A stretch of DNA of 64,000 nucleotides, taken from positions 1,612,001 through 1,676,000 of the forward strand of contig CM065888.1 in the NCBI GenBank assembly GCA_033439255.1. The letters are read 5' to 3'. Under the pieces are notes generated by a model. The model saw only the letters and a list, made by a program, of their open reading frames with translations. It was not told the DNA's origin and did not search any database. The stretch is from Hericium rajendrae. Its lineage: Eukaryota; Basidiomycota; Agaricomycetes; Russulales; Hericiaceae. The position numbers and the translations under genes are program-made. Below are positions 12,816 through 23,800 of this stretch, one piece after another (position 1 is the first letter of the stretch; each line of letters begins with the position of its first letter).

Positions 12816-14076
12816 CATGTATGTTTTGGAATTGTACAATATCTTCTATGTATTCGCGATGAGCGCTCGGAGTTGGTGCATCACAAGCATGATCTGCTAC
12901 TTGCAGCTGCAGTTGAGTGTACTTCAAACATGCCGCTTACGAACGAGCCGGGATATTTTATCCAGATGCGTGCGTAGCAGGCGTAAAATGTCATTATGAA
13001 AATTTTATTCGACGGTATCGTGTACTTTCTTTGACCTTTGGACGAAGGCGGCATCATAGCACATCCCGTCGACAGTGACGAGAAACATGAACGCACATAC
13101 AGAGAAGCTGCCTGATGTCGCCGAATACGTCGAGACGCGTATCAAGAAGGCATACGAACAAAGGAAAAGGGCGCCGGTCATCCCGTCGAGCACGACAGGG
13201 AGCAAAGGAGGCGCCGTTGGCTGTCCCGCCGAACATGACGAGAACAACGCGAGCACACGGAAGAAGGGAAGTATGTGAGCGTACGTCGCCTGCTGTCCCG
13301 TCAATGACGAGGTGCACTTCGAGTAGAGGAAGTATGCGGAGAAAGGAAGAGCGGTTTATTCGGGTAGAAGGATAAGGAGGGAGAGTGTCGGCGAGGAAGG
13401 ATGTGAGGCGAGGAAGGGTATTAAGCGTGCAGGGGTATAGAATAAGGATGGATGCTAGGCGAGGAGGATTGAGTAAGGAGGCGTATTCCGCGAGGAGGGG
13501 CATATGCGGGACTTACCAGTGTAGTACGGGGAGCTGTGGGTGGAAAAACGGAAATAGAAATATCGTAGGAAGAAGAGCAAGAAATGATGGATAACAATAG
13601 TGTACGAGGGAAGCGACTGTGCGAGGAAGGATATAAGGCGAAAGGAAAAGAGGGTGTCGGGTGGCTATAAATATGTATAGAGGCATAGAAAGCTAGCCTA
13701 CGGATCCAAGGCTGGCCAACAGCTAGAGAGCGATCACAGATAAAGCAGATAGATGTGCAAGATCAAGCAAGTATGACAACGAACTCAACGAGAGCGCATA
13801 CGAGGCCACGATGGGGGCCAACCAGAGAGATATGTGCAACAAATGAAGACGAAGACAGATAAAGCAGATAAATGTGCAAGAGGCGAACACGTGCAAGGCC
13901 AAGATGGTGGCCGAACAGAAAAGGCAGCTGCAAGAGCGGTAGTCTCTGCAGAGATAGATGCAAGCAAGAACGAGCTTTTGTCTTTTGCAATGTTTTTGTC
14001 TTTTGATAATTTTATTGAGATCGAGGAAAAGATGCACAGAGATACGAAGAGATGCAGATAAAAAAGTGCCTGTCGC
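12816..14076. other. 1.26 kb between the small gene and kinase 1; no certain gene
   Basis: The interval contains GA-rich, imperfectly repeated sequence on the plus strand (GCGAGGAAGGAT-like words at 13395-13640) and, on the minus strand, hydrophobic but broken frames shared with the 3' flank of kinase 2. I read it as the decayed downstream part of the duplicated block. There is no convincing start or intron structure. Confidence 0.5.
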
Positions 14077-16255
14077 CTAGACACGGAGCTTCCTCGCCCA
14101 GCGGCGCAAGTCAACGAACGACGACGTGCGCGGTGCGGGCGGGTGGCTAGACGAGCGCAAGAGAGGTGATTGCGCAAGGTCAGGAGTCTTGTAGCAAAGG
14201 CTAGAGCTCGATCCCGAGGCAGACGAGGACAAAGAAGCATCGCTCAAAGGGCGGCGGAGGGAGTCGGAAGACAGACTCGGCGACATCGCGGCGAAGGCAG
14301 CGGAGAACTTGCGGAACTCGAAGAGGTAGCTCGGGAACTGTGGCAGAGCGGGCTCAGGTCCCCGAAAAGCAGGTACAGAGGTGCCTATAGGAGACTCAGA
14401 AGCAGTGCCAGTACCAGAGGACTTTGAAGGCGAGGGCTCGGCAGGCGAATTGCGGGCGAAGATCTCAGACTGGAAGGTATAGCGTGGGAAGGGGTCGGGG
14501 ACGACAGGCCCAGCAGAAGTGATCTTGAAGCAGCCGTTGTTACGCTCGGCTTCGTCCACCGCGGACAGAACAGCAGTATTCTTAGGAGCCCAGGGAGGCG
14601 TGATCTCCCCACCGGCGAGCCTCTCCCAGTTGCTATCAACGCATCAGCGCACTGAACGCTAAGAAGGGACAAGAAACCACTCACATTGTCCGAAAGAACT
14701 GATGGTCCCTCAACGTGGCCGGGGCAAGGCGATCTCTAGGACTCTTCCACAAGAGCTGGATGATGAACACCTGTACCCATAGCTCGGCGTGATCCCGGGC
14801 CTGAAATGACACCTCGTCGCGCGCGACGCTTCGGTAGACCTCGCCGAGGTCTGCAGAATCCTTGAAGGGCGTGCGGCCCGTCGCCATCTCATAAACTACG
14901 ACACCCAGCGCCCAGAAATCGACTTCGCAGCCGTACGGCTTGCCCTGGAATACCTCGGGCGCGCTGTAGACTGGGGTACCGTGGCGCCAGGGCGTAAGGC
15001 GTGGCTTCTTGGCGCACCCCTGAGACGCGTCGGAACGACGCGCGCGGGAGAGCGCAGCCCAGAATGGGTTCGGTTTGCGCTTGGAATCGACGCGGACGGT
15101 CTCGAATTGTTTAGAGCTGCCGAAGTTGCATACACGAAGATTGCCCGCGGCGTCGAGAAGGAGGTTCTCCGGCTTGATGTCGCAGTGGATGATGTGCATG
15201 CTGTGAATAAATTCTAGTGCGAGTATCTGAGGCCGAGTAATGGCTGTAAGCACGTGCAGAACGGATGTAAATGAAGGTCATCTTACGATCTGCGCCGCGT
15301 AGAAGGTAACACGTCCTGTCTGGAACTTCCTGCACCATTGCAACTCTGCCCGCATGTCACCGCTCGCCATGAAAGGCTGGCAGATACGTCATCAGCAGTC
15401 CGACCGATTCGAGGGGAGTCTTATGCAAGACTCACCGTAACGAGAAAGAAATTCTCTTGGTCGTGGAAGCTAGCCTCAAGGCCGACGACGTTGCGATGGC
15501 CGCGTACCTTGCGGAGCATGCGCTGCTCTTGGACCAGCAGGCAGATGGCATCCCCGTCGAGAGACTCCTTCGCCATCGTCTTGAGAGCGAACAGCTTCTG
15601 GGTCGGCTGGTGCTTAACGAGGTAAACGATTCCGCTTCTGCCAGAGCCGAGCTTCTTGATGGCGGTGAAGTCCTGCAGGCCGACTTTGGGAGTGGCGCCG
15701 AGGGACTCTGCCACGGCGGCTGACGGCGGCTGACCATACTGGACAGGTTGAACATCGGGGAGAGTCTTGGAGAATCGAACAAGATCCTTAGGGTCGTCGA
15801 AATGCTGAGATCCGAGGTGGATCAACAAACGAACCATACTGTTGATAAGGAATGCAGAACGTACAATGTCCAGGACGTCAGCGGGATGCGTAGGGAGCTT
15901 GATGCGCCGGTGGATATCGAGGAGATCAGGCTCGTGCGCAGCATCGTAAAGGGCCTGGAGGTGCTTGCGTTCCTCCTCTTGAGGGTCACCGAGAGGAACT
16001 GCCTCGCGCTGAGAGAATGTCAGCCACTGTTTACTAGTCATGAGTACGGGGGATATTACCTTCACGAGGGTGGTCATCTTTGAGAGCTCTTCCTTACGGA
16101 CGGGAGGAGCAGTGTGCTAGACCGAAGGTGAGGCGAATAGTAGTTGAATGGGAGAGGGTAATTACGTTGGCGATGACAGTAGGGCCTCCACGACGTCCGC
16201 GAGCGACGCTTCCAGCTTCCTTGAGAGAAGCAAAGAGACGATGTTGTAGGAACAT
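14077..16255 (-). CDS. AGC-like protein kinase copy 1, probable pseudokinase
   Basis: Seven exons keep phase: 16255-16166, 16116-16060, 16008-15865, 15804-15436, 15376-15287, 15226-14685 and 14632-14077, giving 615 residues. The kinase domain starts near residue 145: glycine loop LGSGRSGIVYLV, ATP-anchoring Lys in FALK (about 172), Glu in VQEQRML, substrate-side SAPEV, and VDFWALGV. Two key motifs differ from an active kinase: HRD reads HCD (codons 15179-15187, residue about 265) and DFG reads NFG (Asn codon 15125-15127, residue about 284). The catalytic Asp of HCD is kept, but the Asp that binds metal is Asn. The paralogue at 52645-54885 keeps HRD and DFG with the same intron positions. The frame is open throughout, so it may still make a protein with a scaffold or regulatory role. 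About 180 Ser-rich residues follow the domain. Confidence 0.88.
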
Positions 16256-16370
16256 ATCGAAGAGCGAGATAGCGATCGAATAACAATGTTGAAAACTTGC
16301 GACTTGAAGTACGAAGAACGTGGATGTTTGATAGCTGGGGAGAAACACAGAGATAGGAAGAAGCAAGCAT

Positions 16371-16376
16371 TCTATA
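16371..16376 (-). promoter_or_regulatory. TATA-like box of kinase copy 1 (TATAGA)
   Basis: TATAGA on the minus strand lies about 115 bp upstream of the kinase 1 ATG. It is aligned with TATAAA at 55027-55032 in the paralogue through the conserved promoter, so the box appears to have changed in the pseudokinase copy. Function is inferred from position only. Confidence 0.4.
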
Positions 16377-16662
16377 AGTCGCCACTCACGAACTGGACTG
16401 GAGGCTGGCGGGCAGCTTACCATCTTTGGTTGACCATGCGGCTGGCAGAATCTATGGCGATGGCCAGAAAGTGAGGAATGCGCTCTCCTTACTGAAGATG
16501 GTGATGAGGCATGGTGCAGTCTCTGATGATCTCGAGCCCACCACTTTCGACAGCATAACATCCAGTTGGTCAAAGTCATGGCGGCTCGTCGACGTTGGCG
16601 GCAGCGGCGGAAGTGTCAAGACTCAAGTCGGAGCGACGCGTCGCCGCCGACGCGTCTCGGAC

Positions 16663-17286
16663 TGTGACGCAACGGTCGCAAGTACCGGGAGTCCTCACCG
16701 TGGCTAGCGGGCGTTGGAGAGCAGAGGTGTGTGCGGTCCTCGAGTCCAAGCGAGGCGCCCGAGTCAAAGTCGAACGAGAAGTCTCAGTTCGGCTCGACAA
16801 AGACTCCTAGGAATCGGAGGGACGGAGGACGAGGCAGGCGAACTCGCCTGTTACCTCGGACGACGCGTCGTGGAGAGAAGAAGAAGACGAGGCGGTCCAC
16901 TCACCAAAGACGGCCTTTGGCCGGATTTGCGTATGTGGGCGCGCTTCGACTTCCTCGTTCAGAAGCAAGGCGCGGGCGCTCGTTCGAAGCGCGCGCGCAG
17001 ACGTCGTTCGAGAGAAAGGAAAAAGCAAGAAGAGAGAAGTAAGATTCGGAAGATGATAGACAATGATTGATGATCTTTTTCCTACACAAGACGTACACTA
17101 AATACGGAAGAAAATAAGATTGTAGGTCCGCCCTCAACTGTACAGTAGGTCGGCCGGTGTGGCTTGACTACCTAATCGGGAAGGCGGCGCTTCCGGGCCC
17201 GGCTACCTCGAGATTCCGTGTTGGCGCGTGATGGCTCCCGGCGCCTGGCGTCGCGTGACATCACTCGGCACCCGGCATCCGTTACA
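16663..17286 (-). repeat. 3' LTR of the Gypsy element
   Basis: This 624 bp copy is the downstream LTR for the minus-strand element. Its outer border carries the other copy of target duplication CGGAC (16658-16662), and its inner border touches a G-rich tract that fits a polypurine primer. Confidence 0.95.
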
Positions 17287-17294
17287 AAGCCCCC

Positions 17295-20200
17295 CTAGTC
17301 AAGCCGCACCGTGGAGAACACTAGAGGTGCGGGCTCGGATCCGGCGGCGGGGCGGGGGTCGGGCGGAGGCGCGGCAGCGGGCTCGGGCGGCGGCGCGGCA
17401 GCGGGCGCGGGCGGCGGCGCGGGCGCGAGCGCCGGGAAGGAGAGGGAAGGCAAAGCCGCGGCCTCGGGATACGCGTTGACCATTTGATTAGCACTGAGTA
17501 AAGAACCCAGGCCATCCCCGAGGTGGCGTGCCGAAGTAAGGAGGCCACGACGAACCTGGCGACGCCAAGACGACTCGGAGCGGAGCAGGGAGTCACCCGC
17601 AGCGAGCTGCACGAGACGTTGCTGGAACCAATGCTCGTTCGCGGTATGCCACTCGCCAGTCCAGGCGGCGGACTGTTCCCATACGTCGACTGGGGGCCAG
17701 AAACCTCCGACGGCAGTCTGGCCAGTGAGGGCCGCCGTCTCCGCGTCCGTCGGCAAATCGCCGATGCTGGACACGGGCAGATCCCAAGGACTACCCCGGC
17801 CCGAGATGAGCGCAGTGGAGGATGGCCCGGAGAGCGCGTCCGCGAGAAGGGAAGGAGGGCCGTAATGGAGCGCCAGACGCCAGGACAAGCCGCCGCGAAG
17901 GAGCCATTGCCGCGCGTGCGGCCGCTGGAGGAGGTCGTGAAGCATACCGAGGTAAAGCGACAGCGACGGGGACGTGGCGGCAGCCCATGAAGTGAGCAGG
18001 AAGTCGGGCAGAGGGCCGGCCGCGGGCGCGCCAGGGGCGGGCAGGGGTCGAGGCACGCGCCACGTGACCGCAATGCCGCGCTGCACCAGGCCGCGCAAAA
18101 GATCCGCGAGCGGGGCAGACGGGGCGGCGGAGTGGTGCACCGCGACGCGCAAGACGGAGCGTGCGGAAAAGTAAAGAGTGCCCCGCGCGGCGGAGGCGGG
18201 GATGGGAGGCACGGCAAGCGGCGATGCGGCGGCGTCGACGCCGAGCGCGACGGGAACGGCAGGATGAATGGGCTCCAGCCGCGAAGGAAGTGGCGGTGGA
18301 GCCGCAGCCGCAGTCGAGAGAACGGAAGCGGGCGGAGGGGCGACTGGCGGCGGGGCGACGGGCGGCGGGACAACTGGCGCGGCGACTGTGGCAGCAGGCG
18401 GCGCAGGGGCGGGCGCAGCAGGCGGCGCGGCGGGAACGGCGGAAGGACGCATACGCAGGAGCAGACGCGGCGGAGGGTCGGAGGCGTCCGACAGGCGTTG
18501 CAGCAGTGCCGGCGCGGCGCAATCGCCGCGGGGTGCTGCATCGCGGGGCGCGAGGCCGGGGTCCAAACGCTGCGCGAGGGTGGGCGAGGTGATACGGTCT
18601 GCCAGCGACGACCCGGAAACGAAGCGGCCCCGGAGGCCACTGGAGCGGGACGCCGAGGTGCGGCCGTGGACGGGGCTCGGCCGCCGCTGAGGGCGCTTGG
18701 CTTGCGCGGCGCGCCCATCGTCCGCGGCGGAGTCACTGCGGGGACGGGACACGGCGGGGCGCGGCGGCGAAAACGTGGGCCGGGGCGGGAGCGGGGCGAG
18801 ACTGGCGGACGGCGCGGGCAGAGTGCTTGGCCCGGCGCCGTCGGGCGTGACTGGTCGGACACGGGAGGCGGCGACGGCTTGAGCGAGGGCCGGGCTCCAA
18901 TCGTCGGACAAGTCGCTGCCCAGGCTCACCTCGTCGTCGCGGTCGCGGGAGGCCGCGCGAGGAGGCGGCGCGGGCGCCTTGCCCTTGCCCTTCGCCGGCA
19001 GAGGAGGGGAAGGGACGGGGCTGGGCGCCCGACGAGACGGGCTGGCGGGGTCGACATCCATAGGGGCGGACGGGGAGGTGGCGGGCGAGCGGGGCGGACT
19101 CACGAGGTTACTGACGTGAGGGCCCTGCACGCGCGCCTCCTCCCAGTCGTCTTCGTCGCTGTCCAGTATGTCGTCCGTGAAGAACGTGGCGAAAGAGGCC
19201 GAGGGCCAGCCGAGCCGAAGGCGGAACGTCCGCTTGTAGTAGGCCAGCTGCTTGCGGCCGACTACCTTGTCGCTAGGGTCGTCCTCGTTGGCTCGCGCGC
19301 GGTACTGGTACGCGTACGGCCCGGGACTGGAAGGGCCAGGAGCAGGGCGAGCGTCGGGCACGCGCGTCTCACGGCGGTGAACCGATTTGTCGTGCCGGTG
19401 CTGGGCACGGTTGCGCGCTGTCTGAGCCATGAGGTTGTCGTGCCAATCCCGAGCGGCACGCCGAGTAGGGTGAAGGAGGGCGACGTGGTCGAAACCCCCG
19501 TTGTCGAAGCGGTGCGCCCAAAAGTAGCGGACCGGGACGTCGTGGCTGAGCAGGACTTCCACGGACGGGAGGTCGCGCGCGGGGACGCCAAGATCGAGCA
19601 GCGTGCCGACAGTGTCCGCGAAGGGAAAGCCCCAGCTTTCAACTGCGGTGCGCCAGGCGGGATCGGGCAGGATAATACGCCGCCAGTCGTCGCCGACGTG
19701 GGACAGCAGCCAAAAGACGTAGCCGCGCCATTCGAGGACGTCAGCCTGCACGCGCCGGATGACAGCGGTGTGGTCCTCAGGCTCGCGGAGGGCGGGGTAG
19801 GTACGCCAATCCGCAGGGCTGGGGGGCAAGGGGACGACACCCAAGAAGTCCGAGAGCTGGGTGGCGATGGTGAGGGCCTCCGCGCGGTCGCGGTCCATGG
19901 CCTGCGTACCGGCGGCGTCGATCCGCGCAACCCCTACCCGGAAAATCACCGGCCAGCGGGTGGCGGCCCTGGGGTCGTAGAGCCAGGAGAGACACGTGGG
20001 GTCGCATGGGAGAGGGCGGTAAGCCAGCCAAGGCCGCAGCGGGTCATGCCAGCAGGGGTAGACGCCATGGGCGTCGACCCAGTTGACCGGCGCGGGCGAG
20101 GCGAGGCCGAGCTCGTCTGAGGGATCTGAGGGAGGAGGCCCGAGGTCGCAGGCGGGATCGGGGAAACGGTCGCCGAAGGTCACCCAAAGCCCCGTAAATC

Positions 20201-20405
20201 GCGGAGCGGTGAAGGCGGGGAGAGTCTCGCCGGCGCTGTTGCGCGGAAGGAAGGAGGCGCCGTCCCGATAACTACTGCCCGTGGTGCGCTCCAAGACGCG
20301 GATGGAGAGGGTATGCAGAGAATCTTGAAGGGCGAAGGACAAGGCGGCGGCAAGCGCCGGGTCGTCGCTGTCGGCGGAGGGGCTACGATGGGTACCTGAA
20401 ACCAT
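17295..20405 (-). CDS. Third Gypsy frame, Pro/Ala-rich, unknown function
   Basis: An open frame lies between pol and the 3' LTR. The first in-frame ATG is at 20405 (MVSGTHRSPSADSDD), giving 1036 residues; the open frame itself reaches back to the end of pol without an ATG. The first 400 residues look globular (FTGLWVTFGDRFPDP, WHDPLRPWLAYRPLPCDP, GYVFWLLSHVGDDWRRIILPD). A basic stretch, an acidic DSDEDDWEE and long Pro/Ser/Ala-rich linkers follow, then a second folded-looking C-terminal part. It does not show a signal peptide at the ATG, a fusion peptide or another envelope hallmark. I do not recognise it. Its length and intact state in a young element suggest it is used. Confidence 0.7.
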   Translation of the reverse strand: MVSGTHRSPSADSDDPALAAALSFALQDSLHTLSIRVLERTTGSSYRDGASFLPRNSAGETLPAFTAPRFTGLWVTFGDRFPDPACDLGPPPSDPSDELGLASPAPVNWVDAHGVYPCWHDPLRPWLAYRPLPCDPTCLSWLYDPRAATRWPVIFRVGVARIDAAGTQAMDRDRAEALTIATQLSDFLGVVPLPPSPADWRTYPALREPEDHTAVIRRVQADVLEWRGYVFWLLSHVGDDWRRIILPDPAWRTAVESWGFPFADTVGTLLDLGVPARDLPSVEVLLSHDVPVRYFWAHRFDNGGFDHVALLHPTRRAARDWHDNLMAQTARNRAQHRHDKSVHRRETRVPDARPAPGPSSPGPYAYQYRARANEDDPSDKVVGRKQLAYYKRTFRLRLGWPSASFATFFTDDILDSDEDDWEEARVQGPHVSNLVSPPRSPATSPSAPMDVDPASPSRRAPSPVPSPPLPAKGKGKAPAPPPRAASRDRDDEVSLGSDLSDDWSPALAQAVAASRVRPVTPDGAGPSTLPAPSASLAPLPPRPTFSPPRPAVSRPRSDSAADDGRAAQAKRPQRRPSPVHGRTSASRSSGLRGRFVSGSSLADRITSPTLAQRLDPGLAPRDAAPRGDCAAPALLQRLSDASDPPPRLLLRMRPSAVPAAPPAAPAPAPPAATVAAPVVPPPVAPPPVAPPPASVLSTAAAAPPPLPSRLEPIHPAVPVALGVDAAASPLAVPPIPASAARGTLYFSARSVLRVAVHHSAAPSAPLADLLRGLVQRGIAVTWRVPRPLPAPGAPAAGPLPDFLLTSWAAATSPSLSLYLGMLHDLLQRPHARQWLLRGGLSWRLALHYGPPSLLADALSGPSSTALISGRGSPWDLPVSSIGDLPTDAETAALTGQTAVGGFWPPVDVWEQSAAWTGEWHTANEHWFQQRLVQLAAGDSLLRSESSWRRQVRRGLLTSARHLGDGLGSLLSANQMVNAYPEAAALPSLSFPALAPAPPPAPAAAPPPEPAAAPPPDPRPAAGSEPAPLVFSTVRLD

Positions 20406-20800
20406 GGCGTCGCGAAATCGCAGGGCCACGGTCGTCAGAGCAGGCGGAGAGAAGTGAAGCGGAGAGGGAGGGGAAGAGAAGAAGAGAAGAAGAAGAGAGA
20501 GAGAGAGAGAGGGATGCGAAGAAGCCGCCGAAGAAGGAGATGGGAGTAGAGATAAGAAAAGAAAGAGAGTTCGGGGACGCACGTGGGCGGAGCTAACGCG
20601 GATTGGAGCGCCGCCGGGAATTGCCGAGGCAGCGCGAAGTCGCGACTGGGCGGATGCCGCGGGCCGGCGGGCCGGGACGAAATAGGAAGCAGAGTCCTGC
20701 ACAGCGGAATAGCTAATTGGAAGAGAAATAAAGAAAAATAGAAATAGAAGAAAGAGCGGGGTAGAAAGAACAAGCAGGGCGAGGGAGCCACTGCCGGAAA

Positions 20801-23800
20801 TCACAGGTTATAAAACTGCTTGTAAGCAAAAAGGCAGCGAGGAGCGTTACGCAGGTCACGAGCCGTGAGCCAAAGATCAAACTGAGGGGAGTAGCCCTCC
20901 CAGCGGACCAAGTAGAGCATTTGCCGGCGCCGCTTGTCATAGCGGTGCCCGACGATCTTTTCGACTTGGTACTCTTCGGATGCCACAACGTCGGGTCGCG
21001 TTTCTGGGAGAACCGTGCGGGCGATGTCGTCCTCTGCACGGCGATAGCGCCATAAATGTTGGATGTTGAAAACGGTGGAGCCTGGATATTTGTCAGGCAT
21101 ATCCAGACGATAGACATTGGGATTGAGGCGCTCCTGGATCGCGAAAGGCCCGATCGCGCGCTGCGTCAGCTTCGCGAACTCGCCCTTTGACTCTAACCAC
21201 TCTAGAGAGTGAGGATTGACAAGAACGAGGTCACCGACAGAAAGTTCGAGCTCCCGGCGAGTGCGATTAAAGCCGTCGGCTTGTTTAACCTGCGCGCGCG
21301 CAATGGCGGTTCGAGCGCTGTCGCGATAAAAGTGCAATTTGTCCACGAAAGCCTTCGCGTCACCGTTCAGCAAATCGCTTTGCGGGGAGGACGAGGCAGA
21401 CGGCGGGGAGAAGAAGTCTAAGGTGCTGGTGGGGACAAACCCGTAGAGCACAAAATGAGGAGAAGCTCCTGTCGATGCGTGCGGGGTGGAGTTGTAGGCG
21501 TGTTCGAGCAGGTGGAGCCAGGAGGCCCACGAACTTTTATCGGTCGCCACGTAGGCCCGAAGCATGACTTCCAGCTTGCGGTTTACAATCTCCGTCTGAC
21601 CGTCGTGCTGAGGATGATGTGACGATGACAGAGCCATGCGCGTCTTCAAGTATTTCGCGATGTTCTTCCAGAAGAGGGACGTCCAGCGCGGGTCGCGGTC
21701 GGAAATGATAGATCGTGGAATGCCAAACCGGCAGACAACGTGCTTCACAAACAGACGCACGAACCCTTCCGTGGTGAGCCCGGTCGTTGTAGGAATAAAT
21801 TGCGCATGTTTAGTGAGGCGGTCGACAAACACCAAGATTGAATTGGCATCCTCCGACCACGGCAGCCCCGTGATGAGGTCCATAGACACGGAGTCGTACG
21901 GACGGCGAGGAATCGGGTTAGGCAGAAGCTTCCCGTATTTCGAGAAGTTCGCCGACTTGACCTTTTGGCAGACGTCGCAGGTCGCGCAGAATTCCACGAC
22001 GTCTTTGCGCATGCTAGGCCAGTAAAACTTCCCACTCATAAGCTGCCATAATTTCTCCGGCCCCGCGTGAGCAGATTCGAAGGGAGATTCGTGGCATTGA
22101 ACCATGAGTGCGGGTCTCTCGGACGCGGGCACGCAGAGCCGGGGTTGAAAATCGGCGTTGCGGAAGAAGAGCAATCCTTTCGCATCCTTGAAGAAACGTT
22201 CTCCCGCTTGCCAGGATCCGACGCTGGGGTCCAGCGTGGTCCACTTGGCTTGGAAGGAACGGTCTGCCTTATAGCCCTCAATGAAGCGTTGGAGGTAAGC
22301 ATCATTGAGATGGACAAGAATCGTCGGAGGAGGGTTATCCGCCTCCCACCGAAGACGTTTCTCGTACAGATCGAGAGAATCGGAAGGATGACGAGGACCT
22401 TCCCCTACTGGCGGAATCGCCGGTTGGTGGAGGGTAGCTAGCTTATCTGGATGGGAAGAGCTGGAGGGACCCGCGTGCGTACTCGCAGTGGGGTCTGTGA
22501 CGGTGCCCCCCCCATCGTCCGGGACGCGTGGGGTGGAGGAACGAGCCGCGGCCTCGCGATACCGACACCGTGTTTGAACGGCGTGGGCGCAGGCAGCTCC
22601 GCTGGCGAGAGCATCGCGGATATCGGTAATGACAACTTGAGCAACTTTAAGAGCAGGCTCCCACTGAGCGGAGTCTTCGGCCTCGGCGGCGACGGTACCA
22701 TTGGTTACGATCGCTGGAGCATCATCGGGCGGAGGGGAGACGTGCGGCGGGACATGTTGGAGAAGACGGGACAGGGGATCGACGTTGGAATGAACACGTC
22801 CAGGACGATGGACAATTTCGAGGTAAGGTTGATAAGCAGAGAAAACGGTGCCCCACGCGGCCAGACGACGATTGCTGTTTTCGTAGGTCCGAGCCCACTG
22901 CAGCGCAGCGTGGTCGGTGACCAGCACGATACGCTCGCCCTCAATGAAGGGCTGGAATTTAACGAGGGCTTCCTTGGCAGCGAGGGCTTCGCGCTCGGTC
23001 GCCGAGTAGTTCCGCTCCGCGGGTTTGAAGGTACGGCTCCAATAAGCGATAACTCGCTCGACGAAAATGAAGGTTTCATCGAGCAAGGTAGCCCATTCGG
23101 AAGCGAAAGCGTCCGGGGTATCAGAGGAAGAAACGCAGGTCACGAACCGAGGTACTGCCAGGCCGTTATCATACGCTCGCTTCAAGCGATCGTATGCTTT
23201 GGTGCCGCTAAGGTCCTTGACTCGAATGCGTTGGACTTGCTGGAGCGTGCAGCCCAAGCCATCGGCGGACGCATCGGTGTACAGACGGTATGGAGAGCCT
23301 TGTTCGGGGTGCCCTAAGACGGGTGCCGCGGCAAGGGAGGCCTTGATGCTTTGGAAGGCATGTTCTTCGTCGGAACTCCATGACCAGCGGACACCTTTGC
23401 GCGTCAGCTGAAACAAGGGCGTGGCGATGCTGGCATAATGTGGCAGAAAAGTGGAGAAGTAGACAGCCAAACCCAAGAAAGTCCGCAAATCGCTGACTTT
23501 GGTGGGGCGTGGCATATTCAGGATCTTCTCCACCTTTGCTCGGTGAGTGGAGAGGCCCAACCGAGACACCTTGTGACCCAAAAGAATGATGGAGCTGTAG
23601 AACATGTGGCACTTCGAGGGGCTGAGGGTGAGCCCGGCCTCCTCGATAGCTTCGAGGACCTTGTCTAAATGGTTCAAATGCTCTTTGTGCGATTTGGAAT
23701 AAACGACGATATCGTCGATGTAGACCAAGCAGAAGAGCCACAGATAAGGCGCGAGAATGCCCTGCATCACGCGTTGAAAGATGGAAGGCCCGTTACGCAG

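Larger units (their letters stand above)
13060..16460 (-). repeat. Segmental duplication, copy 1 (kinase gene with flanks)
   Basis: This block matches 51885-55118 across the kinase gene, its promoter and its 3' flank. Shared landmarks in the 3' flank are the stretch around 13185-13330 (matching 51890-52045) and 13915-14040 (matching 52495-52605, including GCAAGAGCGGTAGTCTCTGC). On the promoter side it matches over about 16280-16460. On the minus strand the 3' flank holds hydrophobic frames (for example LPVVLDGMTGALFLCSYAFL) that may be remains of a membrane-protein gene; they are not continuous enough to call. Block edges are approximate because divergence is large. Confidence 0.75.

Noticed and set aside
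13005-13503. Membrane-protein gene downstream of kinase 1
   Set aside because: Hydrophobic frames are present and resemble the flank of kinase 2, but no start, splice set or continuous frame could be supported.
13370-13700. CRISPR-like or satellite array
   Set aside because: GCGAGGAAGGAT-type words recur but with irregular spacing and no constant repeat; this is a eukaryotic GA-rich flank.
18132-20120. 662-codon plus-strand frame opposite the third Gypsy frame
   Set aside because: Very Gly/Arg-rich translation of GC-rich antisense DNA, with no domain; it lies within the element and opposes its coding direction.
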